The translations under genes and the position numbers were made by a program. Of a stretch of 64,000 nucleotides of DNA, positions 37,610-46,542 are shown one piece after another. The stretch covers positions 390,436-454,435 of the forward strand of contig QXPY01000002.1 in the NCBI GenBank assembly GCA_003583745.1. Direction: 5' to 3'. How positions within the stretch are numbered: the first letter of the stretch is position 1; each line of letters begins with the position of its first letter. The notes under the pieces are model-generated. The model was not told the DNA's origin, searched no databases, and was given only the letters and a program-made list of their open reading frames with translations. Source of the DNA: Rhodocyclales bacterium GT-UBC. Lineage in GTDB: Bacteria > Pseudomonadota > Gammaproteobacteria > Burkholderiales > Rhodocyclaceae.

Positions 37610-38806
37610 TTAGATCGCCGGCGCCAACGGCCGTGCCGCATCCCGCTTCTCGACGCCCTTGAGCAGCACCAACAGCAACGTCCCGACCAGCATCACCGCG
37701 GCCGCGAAGTAGAGTCCGGCGTTGTAGCTGCCCAGCGTGGTCGCCAGCCAGCCGGTGACAATCGGCCCGATGATCTGCGCCACACCGTAGGAAAGCGTCA
37801 TCTTGCCCATCATCTTGGCCGGGCGGGTCGGGTAATAGCGGCCAGCCATGGTCAACACCAGACTGACCATGCCGATGAAGGTGCCGCCAAACAGCAGCGC
37901 GCCGAAGATCGCCGCCGGCAGGCCGCCGACCGCGACCGGCAAGACGATCCCGACGATCTGCAACACGGCCGCCGCGATCAGCGCATTGATGTCGCCAATC
38001 CGGCGCGAGATCAGGTCCCAGTTGATGCAGGCCGGCGCCGCCCCGATGCCGATTGCCAGGAAAACCAGGTTGCCCTGTCCGGCCAGACCGGGCAGGCGCT
38101 CGACGATGGCGACGATGAAGGTAGCGCTGACCACGAAGCCGATGCCGGCGCAAAAATAGGCAGCCATGAACAGGCGCATGAACAGCGGGCTGGGCGGCTT
38201 GTCCTCCATCTTCTGCCCGCTCTTGGTGACGCCACTGGTATCGGGCGGCGGCAGCCAGCGCAAGGCCGGCACCAGCAGCAGGCAACCGAAGACGGTAAAG
38301 GCAAACCATTGCTCCCGCCAGTCCAGCCAGTGGCTCATCACGGCAACCGCAGTGGCGCAACCGGCAATGCCGATGCCGATACCGGCAAAGTGGATGCCCA
38401 GCTCGCTGCGATGGTTGTGGCGGATCAGCCAGTTGAGGATCAATCCCGTGCCGAGCAGCATGCCGGCGGCGCTGGCCAGGCCGGCGAAATAGCGCGACAA
38501 GGCCCAGACCGTGACATCGGTCGTCATGCCCATCAGCGCTGTGCTCAGGATGGCGACCACCAGCCCGATCCGGTACAGGCGGTCCTTGAGCACCAGGTCG
38601 CTGATCAGCGAAGCGATCAAGGCCCCGCTCAGGTAGCCGGCGTAATTGATCCCGGCCAGCCAGCCGGCTTCGGCCACGCCCAGCCCAGCCTGCTTCTGCA
38701 TCAGGGGCAGCAACGGCGTGTAGGAAAAGCGGGCAACGCCCAGGACCAGGATCAGGCTGAAGATACCGGCACTCAACACCTTGAGACGGGCGATTTGTTC
38801 ACTCAT
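37610..38806 (-). CDS. MFS transporter, YbfB/YjiJ family
   Basis: The 398-residue protein has 12 hydrophobic segments and the YbfB-type features GVARFSYTPLLPLMQ near the start and GINYAGYLSGALIASL. It is a putative exporter with no assigned substrate. ATG 38806 follows an in-frame TTG two codons earlier. It is transcribed away from a LysR gene across an AT-rich 98-bp spacer, the classic arrangement of a LysR regulator and its target. Confidence 0.87.
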   Translation of the reverse strand: MSEQIARLKVLSAGIFSLILVLGVARFSYTPLLPLMQKQAGLGVAEAGWLAGINYAGYLSGALIASLISDLVLKDRLYRIGLVVAILSTALMGMTTDVTVWALSRYFAGLASAAGMLLGTGLILNWLIRHNHRSELGIHFAGIGIGIAGCATAVAVMSHWLDWREQWFAFTVFGCLLLVPALRWLPPPDTSGVTKSGQKMEDKPPSPLFMRLFMAAYFCAGIGFVVSATFIVAIVERLPGLAGQGNLVFLAIGIGAAPACINWDLISRRIGDINALIAAAVLQIVGIVLPVAVGGLPAAIFGALLFGGTFIGMVSLVLTMAGRYYPTRPAKMMGKMTLSYGVAQIIGPIVTGWLATTLGSYNAGLYFAAAVMLVGTLLLVLLKGVEKRDAARPLAPAI

Positions 38807-38904
38807 ATGCAAGCCATTTATTTTTGATAAGCGAACAATAAACAGGCTAAGCTATCTATACAAATGATTTATTTAGAAACAACCATTCGTTTTTGGAGAT
38901 AGGA

Positions 38905-39762
38905 ATGGAACTTGTCGCGTTGCGCACCTTCCAGGCCGTAGTCGAAGAAGGCGGCATCCTCGCCGCCTCGCGCAAGCTGAATACCGTCCAGTCCAACGTC
39001 ACCAGCCGAATCCGCCGGCTGGAAGAAGAACTGGGCGCCGAACTGTTCTTCCGCAAGGGGCGCGGTATCGAGCTGGCCCCGTCCGGCCGCGTCCTGCTCG
39101 ATTACGCCCGCCGGATGATCCGCCTCGAACAGGAAACCAGCGCCGCCGTCCGCCAGGTCGGCGAAAGCATCGGCGAACTGCGCATCGGCGCCATGGAAAC
39201 CTTTGCCGCCCTGCATCTGCCGACTGCGCTCAAGGCGGTACGCAGCGAACACCCCGGCCTCGAACTGCGGGTCTATACCGACACCAGCGCCTCGCTGACC
39301 GAGCGCATCCTCAATCACAAGCTCGATTGCGCCTTCATCGCCGGGCCGGTCGTTCATCCGGAACTGGAATTCGACCAACTGGTGGTCGAGGAACTGGTCC
39401 AGGTCAGTGCTGCGGACGCCGACCCGGTATTACAACCCTTGATCCTGTTCCGCGAGGGCTGCGCCTACCGGACCCGCGCCATAGCCTGGCAGCGCACGAT
39501 CGGGCATGCCATGGCCGATGCCATGGAGTTCGGCACGCTGGAAGGCATCCTCGGCTGCGTCTCGGTCGGGCTGGGCTGGACCTTGATGCCGCGCCGGGTC
39601 GTCGAACAGTCGCCACACGCCGGCGAACTGGTGACGCAAAACCTGCCGCCCGACATCGCCCACGTTCCGACCGGGATGATCACCCGGCGCGACGCACCGC
39701 CGATGAATGCGCTGAAAACCCTGGCCCACGCCATTGCCTGCAGCGCCGGCCAAAGCGCCTGA
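38905..39762 (+). CDS. LysR-family transcription regulator
   Basis: The 285-residue protein has the LysR winged helix (ALRTFQAVVEEGGILAASRKL with SNVTSRIRRLEEELGAELFF) and a periplasmic-binding-like effector domain (IGAMETFAALHLPTAL). The ATG at 38905 is chosen over one four codons earlier because GGAG lies 10 bases upstream. The opening resembles the group that controls adjacent YbfB-type exporters. The divergent spacer is unusually AT-rich, as expected for a LysR-controlled promoter, but I could not fix a T-N11-A operator. Confidence 0.9.
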   Translation: MELVALRTFQAVVEEGGILAASRKLNTVQSNVTSRIRRLEEELGAELFFRKGRGIELAPSGRVLLDYARRMIRLEQETSAAVRQVGESIGELRIGAMETFAALHLPTALKAVRSEHPGLELRVYTDTSASLTERILNHKLDCAFIAGPVVHPELEFDQLVVEELVQVSAADADPVLQPLILFREGCAYRTRAIAWQRTIGHAMADAMEFGTLEGILGCVSVGLGWTLMPRRVVEQSPHAGELVTQNLPPDIAHVPTGMITRRDAPPMNALKTLAHAIACSAGQSA

Positions 39763-39916
39763 GCCGGCCTGGCCGGTTCCGTAAAAACCGCACTTGCCGA
39801 ATGGCGGCCTGCGGCCTAAGCTGAATTCGAACGCATGGAATGTCGGGGCAATCGCCGACCTCAGTCCAGCCGCCGTGATTGCCCTTCCCGTCTCGCATCC
39901 AGCAAGGGAGTCAATC

Positions 39917-40939
39917 ATGGCAAACACAATGAAAGCGGCCGTCGTTCACGCCTTCGGGCAACCCCTGGTCATTGAAGAAGTCGCCATTCCGGACGTACCG
40001 GCCGGCAAGGTGCTGGTCCGCATCGTCGCCTCCGGCGTCTGCCACACCGACCTGCATGCCGCCGACGGCGACTGGCCGGTCAAACCCAGCCTGCCCTTCA
40101 TCCCCGGCCACGAAGGCGTCGGTTACGTCGCCCAGGTCGGGGCCGGCGTTACCTGGGTCAAGGAAGGCGACCGGGTCGGCGTGCCCTGGCTGCATACCGC
40201 CTGTGGCCATTGCGAACACTGCATCACTGGCTGGGAAACCCTGTGCGACAACCAGCAGATGACTGGCTACACGGTCAATGGCGGCTATGCCGAATACGTG
40301 CTGGCCGACCCGGCCTATGTCGGCAAGCTGCCCGACAACCTGGAATTCGCCCCGGCCGCCCCCGTCCTCTGTGCCGGCGTCACCGTCTACAAGGGTCTCA
40401 AGGCGCTCGATTGCAAGCCGGGCAACTGGGTGGTCATTTCCGGCATCGGCGGCCTCGGCCACATGGCCGTCCAGTACGCCAAGGCCATGGGCTTCCATGT
40501 CATTGCCGTCGACGTCGCCGACGAGAAGCTAGCCTTGGCCCGCTCGCTGGGCGCCGACGAGACAATCAATGCGCTGAGCGAAGACCCGATCCAGCGCGTT
40601 CAGCAGAACATCCGCGGCGCCCACGGCGTGCTGGTCACCGCCGTTTCGCGCGGCGCTTTCGCCCAGGCGGTCGGCATGTTGCACAAACGCGGCACGATGT
40701 CGCTGGTCGGCCTGCCGCCGGGCAATTTCGAACTGCCGATCTTCGACGTCGTCCTCAATGCCAAGACGGTCCGTGGCTCCATCGTCGGCACCCGCAAAGA
40801 CCTGCAGGAAGCCCTCGAGTTCGCCGGTGAAGGCAAGGTCGCCGCCCACTACAGCATGGACAGGCTGGACAACATCAATGCGATTTTCGGGCAGATGAAA
40901 GCCGGCAAGATAGACGGCCGGATCGTTGTCAGCATCTAG
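39917..40939 (+). CDS. adhP: Zinc-dependent alcohol dehydrogenase (AdhP-like)
   Basis: The 340-residue cytoplasmic enzyme oxidises or forms short-chain alcohols with NAD. It has catalytic zinc ligands in SGVCHTDLHAADG and PGHEGVGYV, the structural zinc cluster CGHCEHCITGWETLC, and the nucleotide-binding ISGIGGLGHMAVQYAKAMG. Length matches AdhP (336-345). The ATG at 39917 has AAGGGAG upstream. Its place beyond the LysR gene on the same strand leaves a 154-bp spacer, so it is probably separately transcribed. Confidence 0.92.
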   Translation: MANTMKAAVVHAFGQPLVIEEVAIPDVPAGKVLVRIVASGVCHTDLHAADGDWPVKPSLPFIPGHEGVGYVAQVGAGVTWVKEGDRVGVPWLHTACGHCEHCITGWETLCDNQQMTGYTVNGGYAEYVLADPAYVGKLPDNLEFAPAAPVLCAGVTVYKGLKALDCKPGNWVVISGIGGLGHMAVQYAKAMGFHVIAVDVADEKLALARSLGADETINALSEDPIQRVQQNIRGAHGVLVTAVSRGAFAQAVGMLHKRGTMSLVGLPPGNFELPIFDVVLNAKTVRGSIVGTRKDLQEALEFAGEGKVAAHYSMDRLDNINAIFGQMKAGKIDGRIVVSI

Positions 40940-41080
40940 AAACACCTCGGTCACGGAGCGATACACAGTCTTACACTCGTACTGACATCCCCTGGGTCAT
41001 CGACCGCGTTATTCGCTACAAGGCACTGCACTGTCGCAGTACCGGAAAACGCAAATCAAACCTGCTCAAGGAGATTCAAA

Positions 41081-41413
41081 ATGATCAAGACTGTTATCGC
41101 TCTCGCTGTTGCCGCCGGCTTTGCTTCCGCTTCCTTCGCTCAAGGTGCTGCCGCCTCCGCTCCCGCCGTCGCACCTGCTGCAGCCACTGCCGAGAAGAAG
41201 GTCGAAGCCCCGAAGGCCGCCGAACCGGTCAAGGCCGAAGCCGCCAAGACCGAAGTGAAGAGCGAAGTTAAGAGTGAAAAGCCGGTCGTCAAGCACGAAG
41301 GCAAGAAGCATGAAAAGCACGCCAAGAAGACGGAGAAGGCCGAAAAGACTGAAGTGAAGGCTGAAGCCAAACCGGAAGCCAAGCCGGTTGCCGTTGCCCC
41401 GACCAGCAAGTAA
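41081..41413 (+). CDS. Secreted Ala/Lys/Glu-rich low-complexity protein
   Basis: The 110-residue protein has a signal peptide (MIKTVIALAVAAGFASASFA) and a mature part made almost wholly of Ala, Lys, Glu, Val and Pro with repeating VK/EVKSE/KAEAK units and no aromatic residue. It is predicted to be disordered and strongly basic. I do not recognise a family; histone-like or wall-binding roles are guesses. AAGGAG lies 8 bases before the ATG. A 16-bp perfect hairpin terminator follows. Confidence 0.75.
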   Translation: MIKTVIALAVAAGFASASFAQGAAASAPAVAPAAATAEKKVEAPKAAEPVKAEAAKTEVKSEVKSEKPVVKHEGKKHEKHAKKTEKAEKTEVKAEAKPEAKPVAVAPTSK

Positions 41414-41430
41414 GCCGGCGAGCACGCAAA

Positions 41431-41464
41431 ACAAGAAGCCCAGGCCACGGCCTGGGCTTCTTGT
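41431..41464. terminator. Bidirectional intrinsic terminator with a 16-bp perfect stem
   Basis: ACAAGAAGCCCAGGCC and its exact complement flank a two-base AC centre. It lies between the convergent genes ending at 41413 and 41468. It probably stops transcription from both sides, although the T-tracts are short. Confidence 0.75.
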
Positions 41465-41467
41465 CGT

Positions 41468-42235
41468 TCAGGCCTGTCCGGCGTTGGCCCGACGCGCCTG
41501 CTGCCAGGCCAGCACGACCTGGCCGGAATGCGCCAGGATCGCCTGGTAACGTTCCTTCGGCAGCGCCTGACGCAGGGATTCGAAAAGTTGCTGCGTACTC
41601 TGCTGAGCCACTTCGCTTGCCGCTGCTTCAGCGTTGAGCAAGCCGACCTGGATGTTGGCCAGCGCGTCGGCCAGCAGGCGCCAGCCCAGTTCGGGCATTT
41701 TTTCGTTGAGCGCCAGCATCATCGCCCCCAGCGGCTGCAGGATGCCTTGTGCTTGTTCCACGGTTTCGCAAGCCGTCATCGCATGCCACAGGGCCAGGTG
41801 AATGGCGCGGCGCAACTCGACCTTGAAATCGATGGCATCGCCCTCGACCCGCTCGATCTGACCGAAAAACCACTGGAATCGTGCTTCGCCCGGCGCGTCG
41901 AGGCGGTTGCGCAAGGCGCCAAGCAAGGCCGACAGCGCCGGAATGGCGCTCAGATCGAAAGCCTGGCTGTAGGCCAGCCCCCACTGGTCGAGACCGCTCA
42001 CCAACAAGGCCAGACGCACGGCCTGGGCATCGGCGCCCTCGCCGGCCAGGCACCACTGCACGCACTGGAACTCGACGTCGCTCATCGCCTTGCCGAAAGC
42101 TTCCTGATCGGCCGAGAAGGCTTGCCGGAAAATGCCGGCAAAGATGTCCTGGGCCATGCGGGCGGCCTGGCGTTGCGTCTCGGCATCGACCAGCGCGGCA
42201 AGGGCATCGACGGGAAGGCTGGCGGCAGTACTCAT
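41468..42235 (-). CDS. Conserved-looking cytoplasmic protein of unknown function
   Basis: The 255-residue protein is mostly alpha-helical, rich in Ala, Gln and Leu, with no signal peptide or membrane segment. I do not recognise a domain. Features include a Trp/Cys-bearing stretch FQCVQWCLAG, a repeat-like helical middle and a Gln-rich tail (SEVAQQSTQQLFESLRQAL). The start ATG at 42235 is chosen over a longer frame (42250) by position. It is divergent from minC and ends at the bidirectional hairpin. Confidence 0.6.
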   Translation of the reverse strand: MSTAASLPVDALAALVDAETQRQAARMAQDIFAGIFRQAFSADQEAFGKAMSDVEFQCVQWCLAGEGADAQAVRLALLVSGLDQWGLAYSQAFDLSAIPALSALLGALRNRLDAPGEARFQWFFGQIERVEGDAIDFKVELRRAIHLALWHAMTACETVEQAQGILQPLGAMMLALNEKMPELGWRLLADALANIQVGLLNAEAAASEVAQQSTQQLFESLRQALPKERYQAILAHSGQVVLAWQQARRANAGQA

Positions 42236-42376
42236 CTCGAATCCGGACAATCAAAAAGGGAAGGCATTCTAGCGACCGGGCCGGATTGCGTCACCCGCCA
42301 GCCATCAGACACCATGCCGATGGCGTAAGCGGAATGCAGCCCCCCCCTTGCCGAGGGCGAAAATACGCCAATTTTC

Positions 42377-42404
42377 TTTGCCGGCAGGCGGCCTGTGGGA
42401 TAAT
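42377..42404 (+). promoter_or_regulatory. Candidate minC promoter
   Basis: TTTGCC and GATAAT are separated by 16 bp and end 30 bp before the minC start. This is a reasonable housekeeping-sigma promoter by eye. Confidence 0.4.
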
Positions 42405-42434
42405 TGCCGCCTCTACGCACCCCAACCAGCAGGC

Positions 42435-43217
42435 ATGGCAAAAGATTCACCCATCCAGTTCAAGGGCACGACGCTCAAGATCATCCAGACGCAACTGCGC
42501 AGCACCGATCTGGCGACACTGCATGCCGCCCTGGCCGACCTGACCGGTAACAGCCCGGACTTTTTCGAGAACGATCTGGCCGTGCTCGACTTCAGCGCGG
42601 CCGAGGACTTGCCGGCGCACGCCGAGTGGGCACAAATCGTCGAACTGCTGCGGCGTTCAGGCCTCAACGCCGTCGCCACCCTCGGCTTGCCCGAGATGCT
42701 CGCCGCCCAGGCCGCTGCCGCCGGACTGCCGACCGTTGGCGCCGACGCACTCGGTCGCCCCAAGGCCAAGGCAGTGGAAGCCGCCGAACCCGCTCCGCCC
42801 CCGGCCCCGGTCGCCGCCCCGGTCGAAGTGGCGCCGCCACCGCCGCCGCCCGCCCCGGAACCGGCCCCGCGCACCGTCATTCTCGACAAGCCGCTGCGTT
42901 CCGGGCAGCGCTTCTATGCCAAGGGCTCCGACCTGATCGTCATGGCCATGGTCAGCGCCGGCGCCGAAGTCATCGCCGACGGCAACATCCACGTCTATGC
43001 CCCGCTGCGCGGCCGCGCCCTGGCCGGCGCCAGCGGCGACAAGGATGCCCGCATCTTCACCACCAGCCTGGAGGCGGAGCTGGTATCCGTGGCCGGCCTG
43101 TACCGTACATTCGAGGCTGGCGTGCCCGCCGAACTGGCCCGCCAGCCCGCCACCATCAGCCTGCTCGAGGAAGGCGGCGCGGCCCGTCTGAACATCGCCG
43201 CGCTGGCGCTTCGTTAA
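42435..43217 (+). CDS. minC: Septum-site-determining protein MinC
   Basis: The 260-residue division inhibitor blocks FtsZ assembly away from midcell. The N-terminal domain ([20 protein letters not shown]) is joined to the C-terminal beta-helix ([39 protein letters not shown]) by a linker of about 30 residues composed almost only of Pro, Ala, Val and Glu. The C-terminal RGRALAG region binds MinD. It starts the minCDE operon; minD follows after 33 bp. Confidence 0.95.
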   Translation: MAKDSPIQFKGTTLKIIQTQLRSTDLATLHAALADLTGNSPDFFENDLAVLDFSAAEDLPAHAEWAQIVELLRRSGLNAVATLGLPEMLAAQAAAAGLPTVGADALGRPKAKAVEAAEPAPPPAPVAAPVEVAPPPPPPAPEPAPRTVILDKPLRSGQRFYAKGSDLIVMAMVSAGAEVIADGNIHVYAPLRGRALAGASGDKDARIFTTSLEAELVSVAGLYRTFEAGVPAELARQPATISLLEEGGAARLNIAALALR

Positions 43218-43250
43218 CCCCATTCAAACCACTATTTGCGAGAAATCACC

Positions 43251-44066
43251 GTGACCAGAATCGTCGTCGTAACCTCCGGCAAAGGCGGAGTCGGCAAGAC
43301 CACCACCAGCGCCAGCTTCTCTTCCGGCCTCGCCCTGCGCGGCTTCAAGACTGCCGTCATCGACTTCGACGTCGGCCTGCGCAATCTCGACCTGATCATG
43401 GGTTGCGAACGGCGCGTCGTCTACGACCTGATCAACGTCATCAATGGCGAAGCGACGCTGACCCAGGCGCTGATCAAGGACAAGCACTGCGACAACCTGT
43501 TCGTGCTGCCGGCCTCGCAAACCCGCGACAAGGATGCACTGACCGAGGAAGGCGTCGAGAAAGTCATCAAGGAACTGGAGCACCAGGGCTTCGACTACAT
43601 CGTCTGCGATTCGCCGGCCGGTATCGAATCGGGCGCCATCATGGCCCTGACCTTCGCCGACGAAGCGCTGGTCGTGACCAACCCGGAAGTCTCCTCGGTG
43701 CGCGACTCCGACCGCATCCTCGGCATCCTGCAAGCCAAGTCGCGGCGCGCCATCGAAGGCCGCGAACCGGTCAAGGAACACCTGCTCATCACCCGCTACA
43801 ACCCGGGCCGCGTCGAGGCCGGCGAAATGCTGTCCTACAAGGACATCCAGGAAATCCTGCGGGTGCCCATCATCGGCGTCATCCCGGAGTCGGAAGAAGT
43901 CCTGCAGGCCTCGAACCAGGGTTCGCCGGTCATCCACCAGAAGGAAACCGAAGCCTCCGAGGCTTATCACGATGTCATCGGTCGTTTCCTCGGCGAAGAC
44001 AAGCCGTTGCGCTTCGTCGACTACGTCAAACCGGGTCTGCTCAAGCGCCTGTTTGGAGGCAAGTAA
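43251..44066 (+). CDS. minD: Septum-site-determining ATPase MinD
   Basis: The 271-residue ATPase has the deviant Walker [16 protein letters not shown], switch [14 protein letters not shown] and Walker [12 protein letters not shown]. The C-terminus [17 protein letters not shown] is the amphipathic membrane-targeting helix. It recruits MinC and is released from the membrane by MinE. The start is the GTG at 43251; an upstream in-frame codon is possible but off the family pattern. Confidence 0.97.
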   Translation: MTRIVVVTSGKGGVGKTTTSASFSSGLALRGFKTAVIDFDVGLRNLDLIMGCERRVVYDLINVINGEATLTQALIKDKHCDNLFVLPASQTRDKDALTEEGVEKVIKELEHQGFDYIVCDSPAGIESGAIMALTFADEALVVTNPEVSSVRDSDRILGILQAKSRRAIEGREPVKEHLLITRYNPGRVEAGEMLSYKDIQEILRVPIIGVIPESEEVLQASNQGSPVIHQKETEASEAYHDVIGRFLGEDKPLRFVDYVKPGLLKRLFGGK

Positions 44067-44067
44067 C

Positions 44068-44325
44068 ATGTCCTGGCTCCAGAAACTGTTCGGCAACCAG
44101 CCGAAAACCGCCCAGGTAGCCAAGGAGCGGCTGCAGCTGATCATCGCCCACGAGCGCGATGGCGGCGGCAGCAGTGCCAATTTCCTGCCCGACCTGCAGC
44201 GCGAACTGATTGCCGTGATCTCGAAATACGTCAAGGTCAATACCGACGACATCCGCGTCTCCCTGGAAAAGCAGGGCAATTACGAGGTCCTGGAAGTCAA
44301 CATCGTGTTGCCGGAAAAGGGCTGA
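44068..44325 (+). CDS. minE: MinD-activating protein MinE
   Basis: The 85-residue protein stimulates MinD ATPase and drives pole-to-pole oscillation. It has the membrane-targeting start MSWLQKLFG, the anti-MinCD helix [13 protein letters not shown] and the dimerisation part [20 protein letters not shown] precedes the ATG by 9 bases, and the gene begins 1 bp after the minD stop. Length is typical (80-90). Confidence 0.95.
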   Translation: MSWLQKLFGNQPKTAQVAKERLQLIIAHERDGGGSSANFLPDLQRELIAVISKYVKVNTDDIRVSLEKQGNYEVLEVNIVLPEKG

Positions 44326-44436
44326 TCCGCCCCTTGCTGCAAGGCATTCCGCCCGCCGGGTAAAACCAGGTCAAGCGTCTTTACCGGCGGGGGGAAACGG
44401 GCATAGCATCGGGGCATTCCGAACCGGGGATCGCCC

Positions 44437-45450
44437 ATGCCAGTCCAATTCAAACCCAGCGACATCGTCCGCCAGCTTTCCGAGCACGTCATCGGCCAGG
44501 ACGAAGCCAAGCGTACCCTTGCCGTCGCCATCTACGCCCACTTCCGGCGCATGGCCAATACAGCGGCCGACAGCGTCGAGCTGACCAAGAGCAACATCCT
44601 GCTGATCGGCCCGACCGGCAGCGGCAAAACCCTGCTCTGCGAGACCCTGGCCCGTATCCTCGACGTGCCCTTCGTCACCGCCGATGCCACCTCGCTGGCC
44701 CAGACCCAGTTCGTCGGCGACGAGATCGAAGCCATCCTGCACCGCCTGCTCGACCGCGCCGAAGGCGACCTGGCGCGCGCCCAGCGCGGCATCGTTTTCG
44801 TGGACGAGGTGGACAAGCTCAAGGCAGTCAGCGGCGAAAGCCGCGCCAGTTCGGGCGAGAGCGTCCAGCACGCCCTGCTCAAGATCATGGAAGGCGCCCC
44901 CGTCCGCCTCAAGGACGGGCGACATATCGACACCACCCACATCCTGTTCATCTGCGGCGGCGCCTTCGTCGGCCTCGACCGCATCCTGACCAAGACCCAC
45001 ACCTTCGGTTTCATCGCTACCTCGGGCGGCGACGACCAGAAAATCCTCGAACGCCTCAATGCCCGGGTCAAACCGACCGACCTGCTGGAATTCGGCCTGA
45101 TTCCGGAATTCGCCGGCCGCCTGCCAATCGTTACCCGGCTGCACGATCTGACGCTGGACATGCTGATCCGCATCATGACCGAGCCGAAGAATGCCATCGC
45201 CAAGCAATTTGCCGCCATGCTGCAGGCCGAGGGCGTCGAACTGCGCATCGATGCCGCGGTCTATCGCCAGATCGCCGAACTGGCGATCGAGTACAAGGCC
45301 GGCGCGCGCAGTCTGCGCGGCATTTTCGAGGAAATGATGACCGACGTGCTGTACACCGTGCCCGACCACCCCGAAATCCGCCGCGTCGTCATCAGGTCGC
45401 TGTTCGAAGCACCACAACTGCTCGCCGTTCGCCCCACCCCCGGCAGTTGA
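44437..45450 (+). CDS. Shortened ClpX paralogue lacking the zinc domain and with altered loops
   Basis: The 337-residue AAA+ protein aligns along its whole length with the ATPase core of ClpX: Walker A IGPTGSGKTLLCETLA, Walker B GIVFVDEVDKL, Arg finger EFGLIPEFAGRLP and sensor 2 AGARSLRG. It lacks the N-terminal zinc domain. The pore loop GYVG is QFVG; the RKH loop is about ten residues shorter; the ClpP-docking IGF loop reads TFGF and is shorter. It can probably still unfold proteins but may not dock on ClpP. It follows minE by 111 bp, which include an imperfect hairpin (44353-44390). Its partner is unknown. Confidence 0.85.
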   Translation: MPVQFKPSDIVRQLSEHVIGQDEAKRTLAVAIYAHFRRMANTAADSVELTKSNILLIGPTGSGKTLLCETLARILDVPFVTADATSLAQTQFVGDEIEAILHRLLDRAEGDLARAQRGIVFVDEVDKLKAVSGESRASSGESVQHALLKIMEGAPVRLKDGRHIDTTHILFICGGAFVGLDRILTKTHTFGFIATSGGDDQKILERLNARVKPTDLLEFGLIPEFAGRLPIVTRLHDLTLDMLIRIMTEPKNAIAKQFAAMLQAEGVELRIDAAVYRQIAELAIEYKAGARSLRGIFEEMMTDVLYTVPDHPEIRRVVIRSLFEAPQLLAVRPTPGS

Positions 45451-45486
45451 GCATCCACCGCACAACGCTGCCAGAAAGCCCTGAAC

Positions 45487-46536
45487 ATGCCCGCCCGCTC
45501 CTTGCTCACCCTTTCCCGGATCGCGCTGACCGGCGCCCTGCTCGGCCAGGCTCTCCCCGGCCAGGCCGCGGAATGTTCGCTGATCGCCGACGACAGCAAA
45601 CGCCTGGCCTGCTACGACGCACAGTTCGGCGGGCCCGCCAAAGCCCCTCCGGCCGCGGCTTCGCCAAGCGCTCCGGAAGACAACCCGAGCACCAGGCAGG
45701 AAGTCGCATCCGGCAACGGTCTGCGCAGCCGCATGACCGACGCCTGGGATCTCGATCCGGCGCATCAGCCGGCACCGTTCGAAATCCGCGCCTACAAGCC
45801 CACCTACCTGCTATTCGGCACCTATACCGACAACATCAACCGGCAGCCGACTTCGGGCAATAGCGCCAACACGGTCACCACCCCGCTCGATCTTCGGGCC
45901 ACCGAGGCGCAGTTCCAACTGAGCTTCAAGACCAAGCTGTGGAGCAACATCTTCGGCAACAACGGCAACCTGTGGGCCGGCTACACGCAAAGCTCGCGCT
46001 GGCAGGTCTATAGCGGCGACATCTCGCGCCCTTTCCGCGAGACCAATTACGAGCCGGAAGTGATACTGGTGTTCAATACCCCTTATTCGCTCGGCGACTG
46101 GCATTGGCGAATGGCCTCGATCGGCCTCAATCACCAGTCGAACGGCCGCTCCAACCCGCTGTCCCGCAGCTGGAACCGGGCCATCCTGCACTTCGGCATC
46201 GAACACCGCGATCTGAGCATCCAGATCCGCCCCTGGTGGCGCATCCCGGAAAACGAAAACAGCGACGACAACCCGCGCATCCAGAACTATGTCGGCCGGG
46301 GCGAAATCATCGTCGCCCAGCGTCTCGGCGAGCACGTGCTGTCGCTGCAGGCCCGCCACTCCTTGCGCAGCGGCGAGAATTCGCGCGGCTCGGCCAAGCT
46401 GGACTGGGCGATTCCACTCAGCGGCAGCCACCTCAAGGCCCACCTGTCGCTGTTTTCCGGTTACGGCGAAAGCCTGATCGACTACAACCACCGGCAGACC
46501 ATGATCGGCGCCGGCATCTCCCTGATCGACTGGTAG
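45487..46536 (+). CDS. pldA: Outer-membrane phospholipase A (PldA)
   Basis: The 349-residue beta-barrel hydrolyses phospholipids in the outer leaflet of the outer membrane. It has a signal peptide, a Cys-rich start with DDSKRLACYDAQF common in betaproteobacterial PldA, and the catalytic IGLNHQSNGRSNPLSRSWNR (His, Ser and the later Asn). Barrel strands end with a terminal aromatic (LIDW). It lies 36 bp after the ClpX paralogue, so cotranscription is possible. It is convergent with the DedA-like gene. Confidence 0.92.
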   Translation: MPARSLLTLSRIALTGALLGQALPGQAAECSLIADDSKRLACYDAQFGGPAKAPPAAASPSAPEDNPSTRQEVASGNGLRSRMTDAWDLDPAHQPAPFEIRAYKPTYLLFGTYTDNINRQPTSGNSANTVTTPLDLRATEAQFQLSFKTKLWSNIFGNNGNLWAGYTQSSRWQVYSGDISRPFRETNYEPEVILVFNTPYSLGDWHWRMASIGLNHQSNGRSNPLSRSWNRAILHFGIEHRDLSIQIRPWWRIPENENSDDNPRIQNYVGRGEIIVAQRLGEHVLSLQARHSLRSGENSRGSAKLDWAIPLSGSHLKAHLSLFSGYGESLIDYNHRQTMIGAGISLIDW

Positions 46537-46542
46537 GCCGCC

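Noticed and set aside
38807..38904. Possible LysR operators in the AT-rich spacer
   Set aside because: Several T-N11-A matches are present because the region is AT-rich; none stands out.
42626..44119. A 497-residue frame over minC and minD
   Set aside because: It is a +2 shadow rich in Arg, Pro and Gly; the Min proteins in the other frames are unmistakable.
44353..44390. Hairpin after minE considered as a terminator
   Set aside because: The stem has a bulge, a long loop and no T-run, so I only mention it with the ClpX paralogue.
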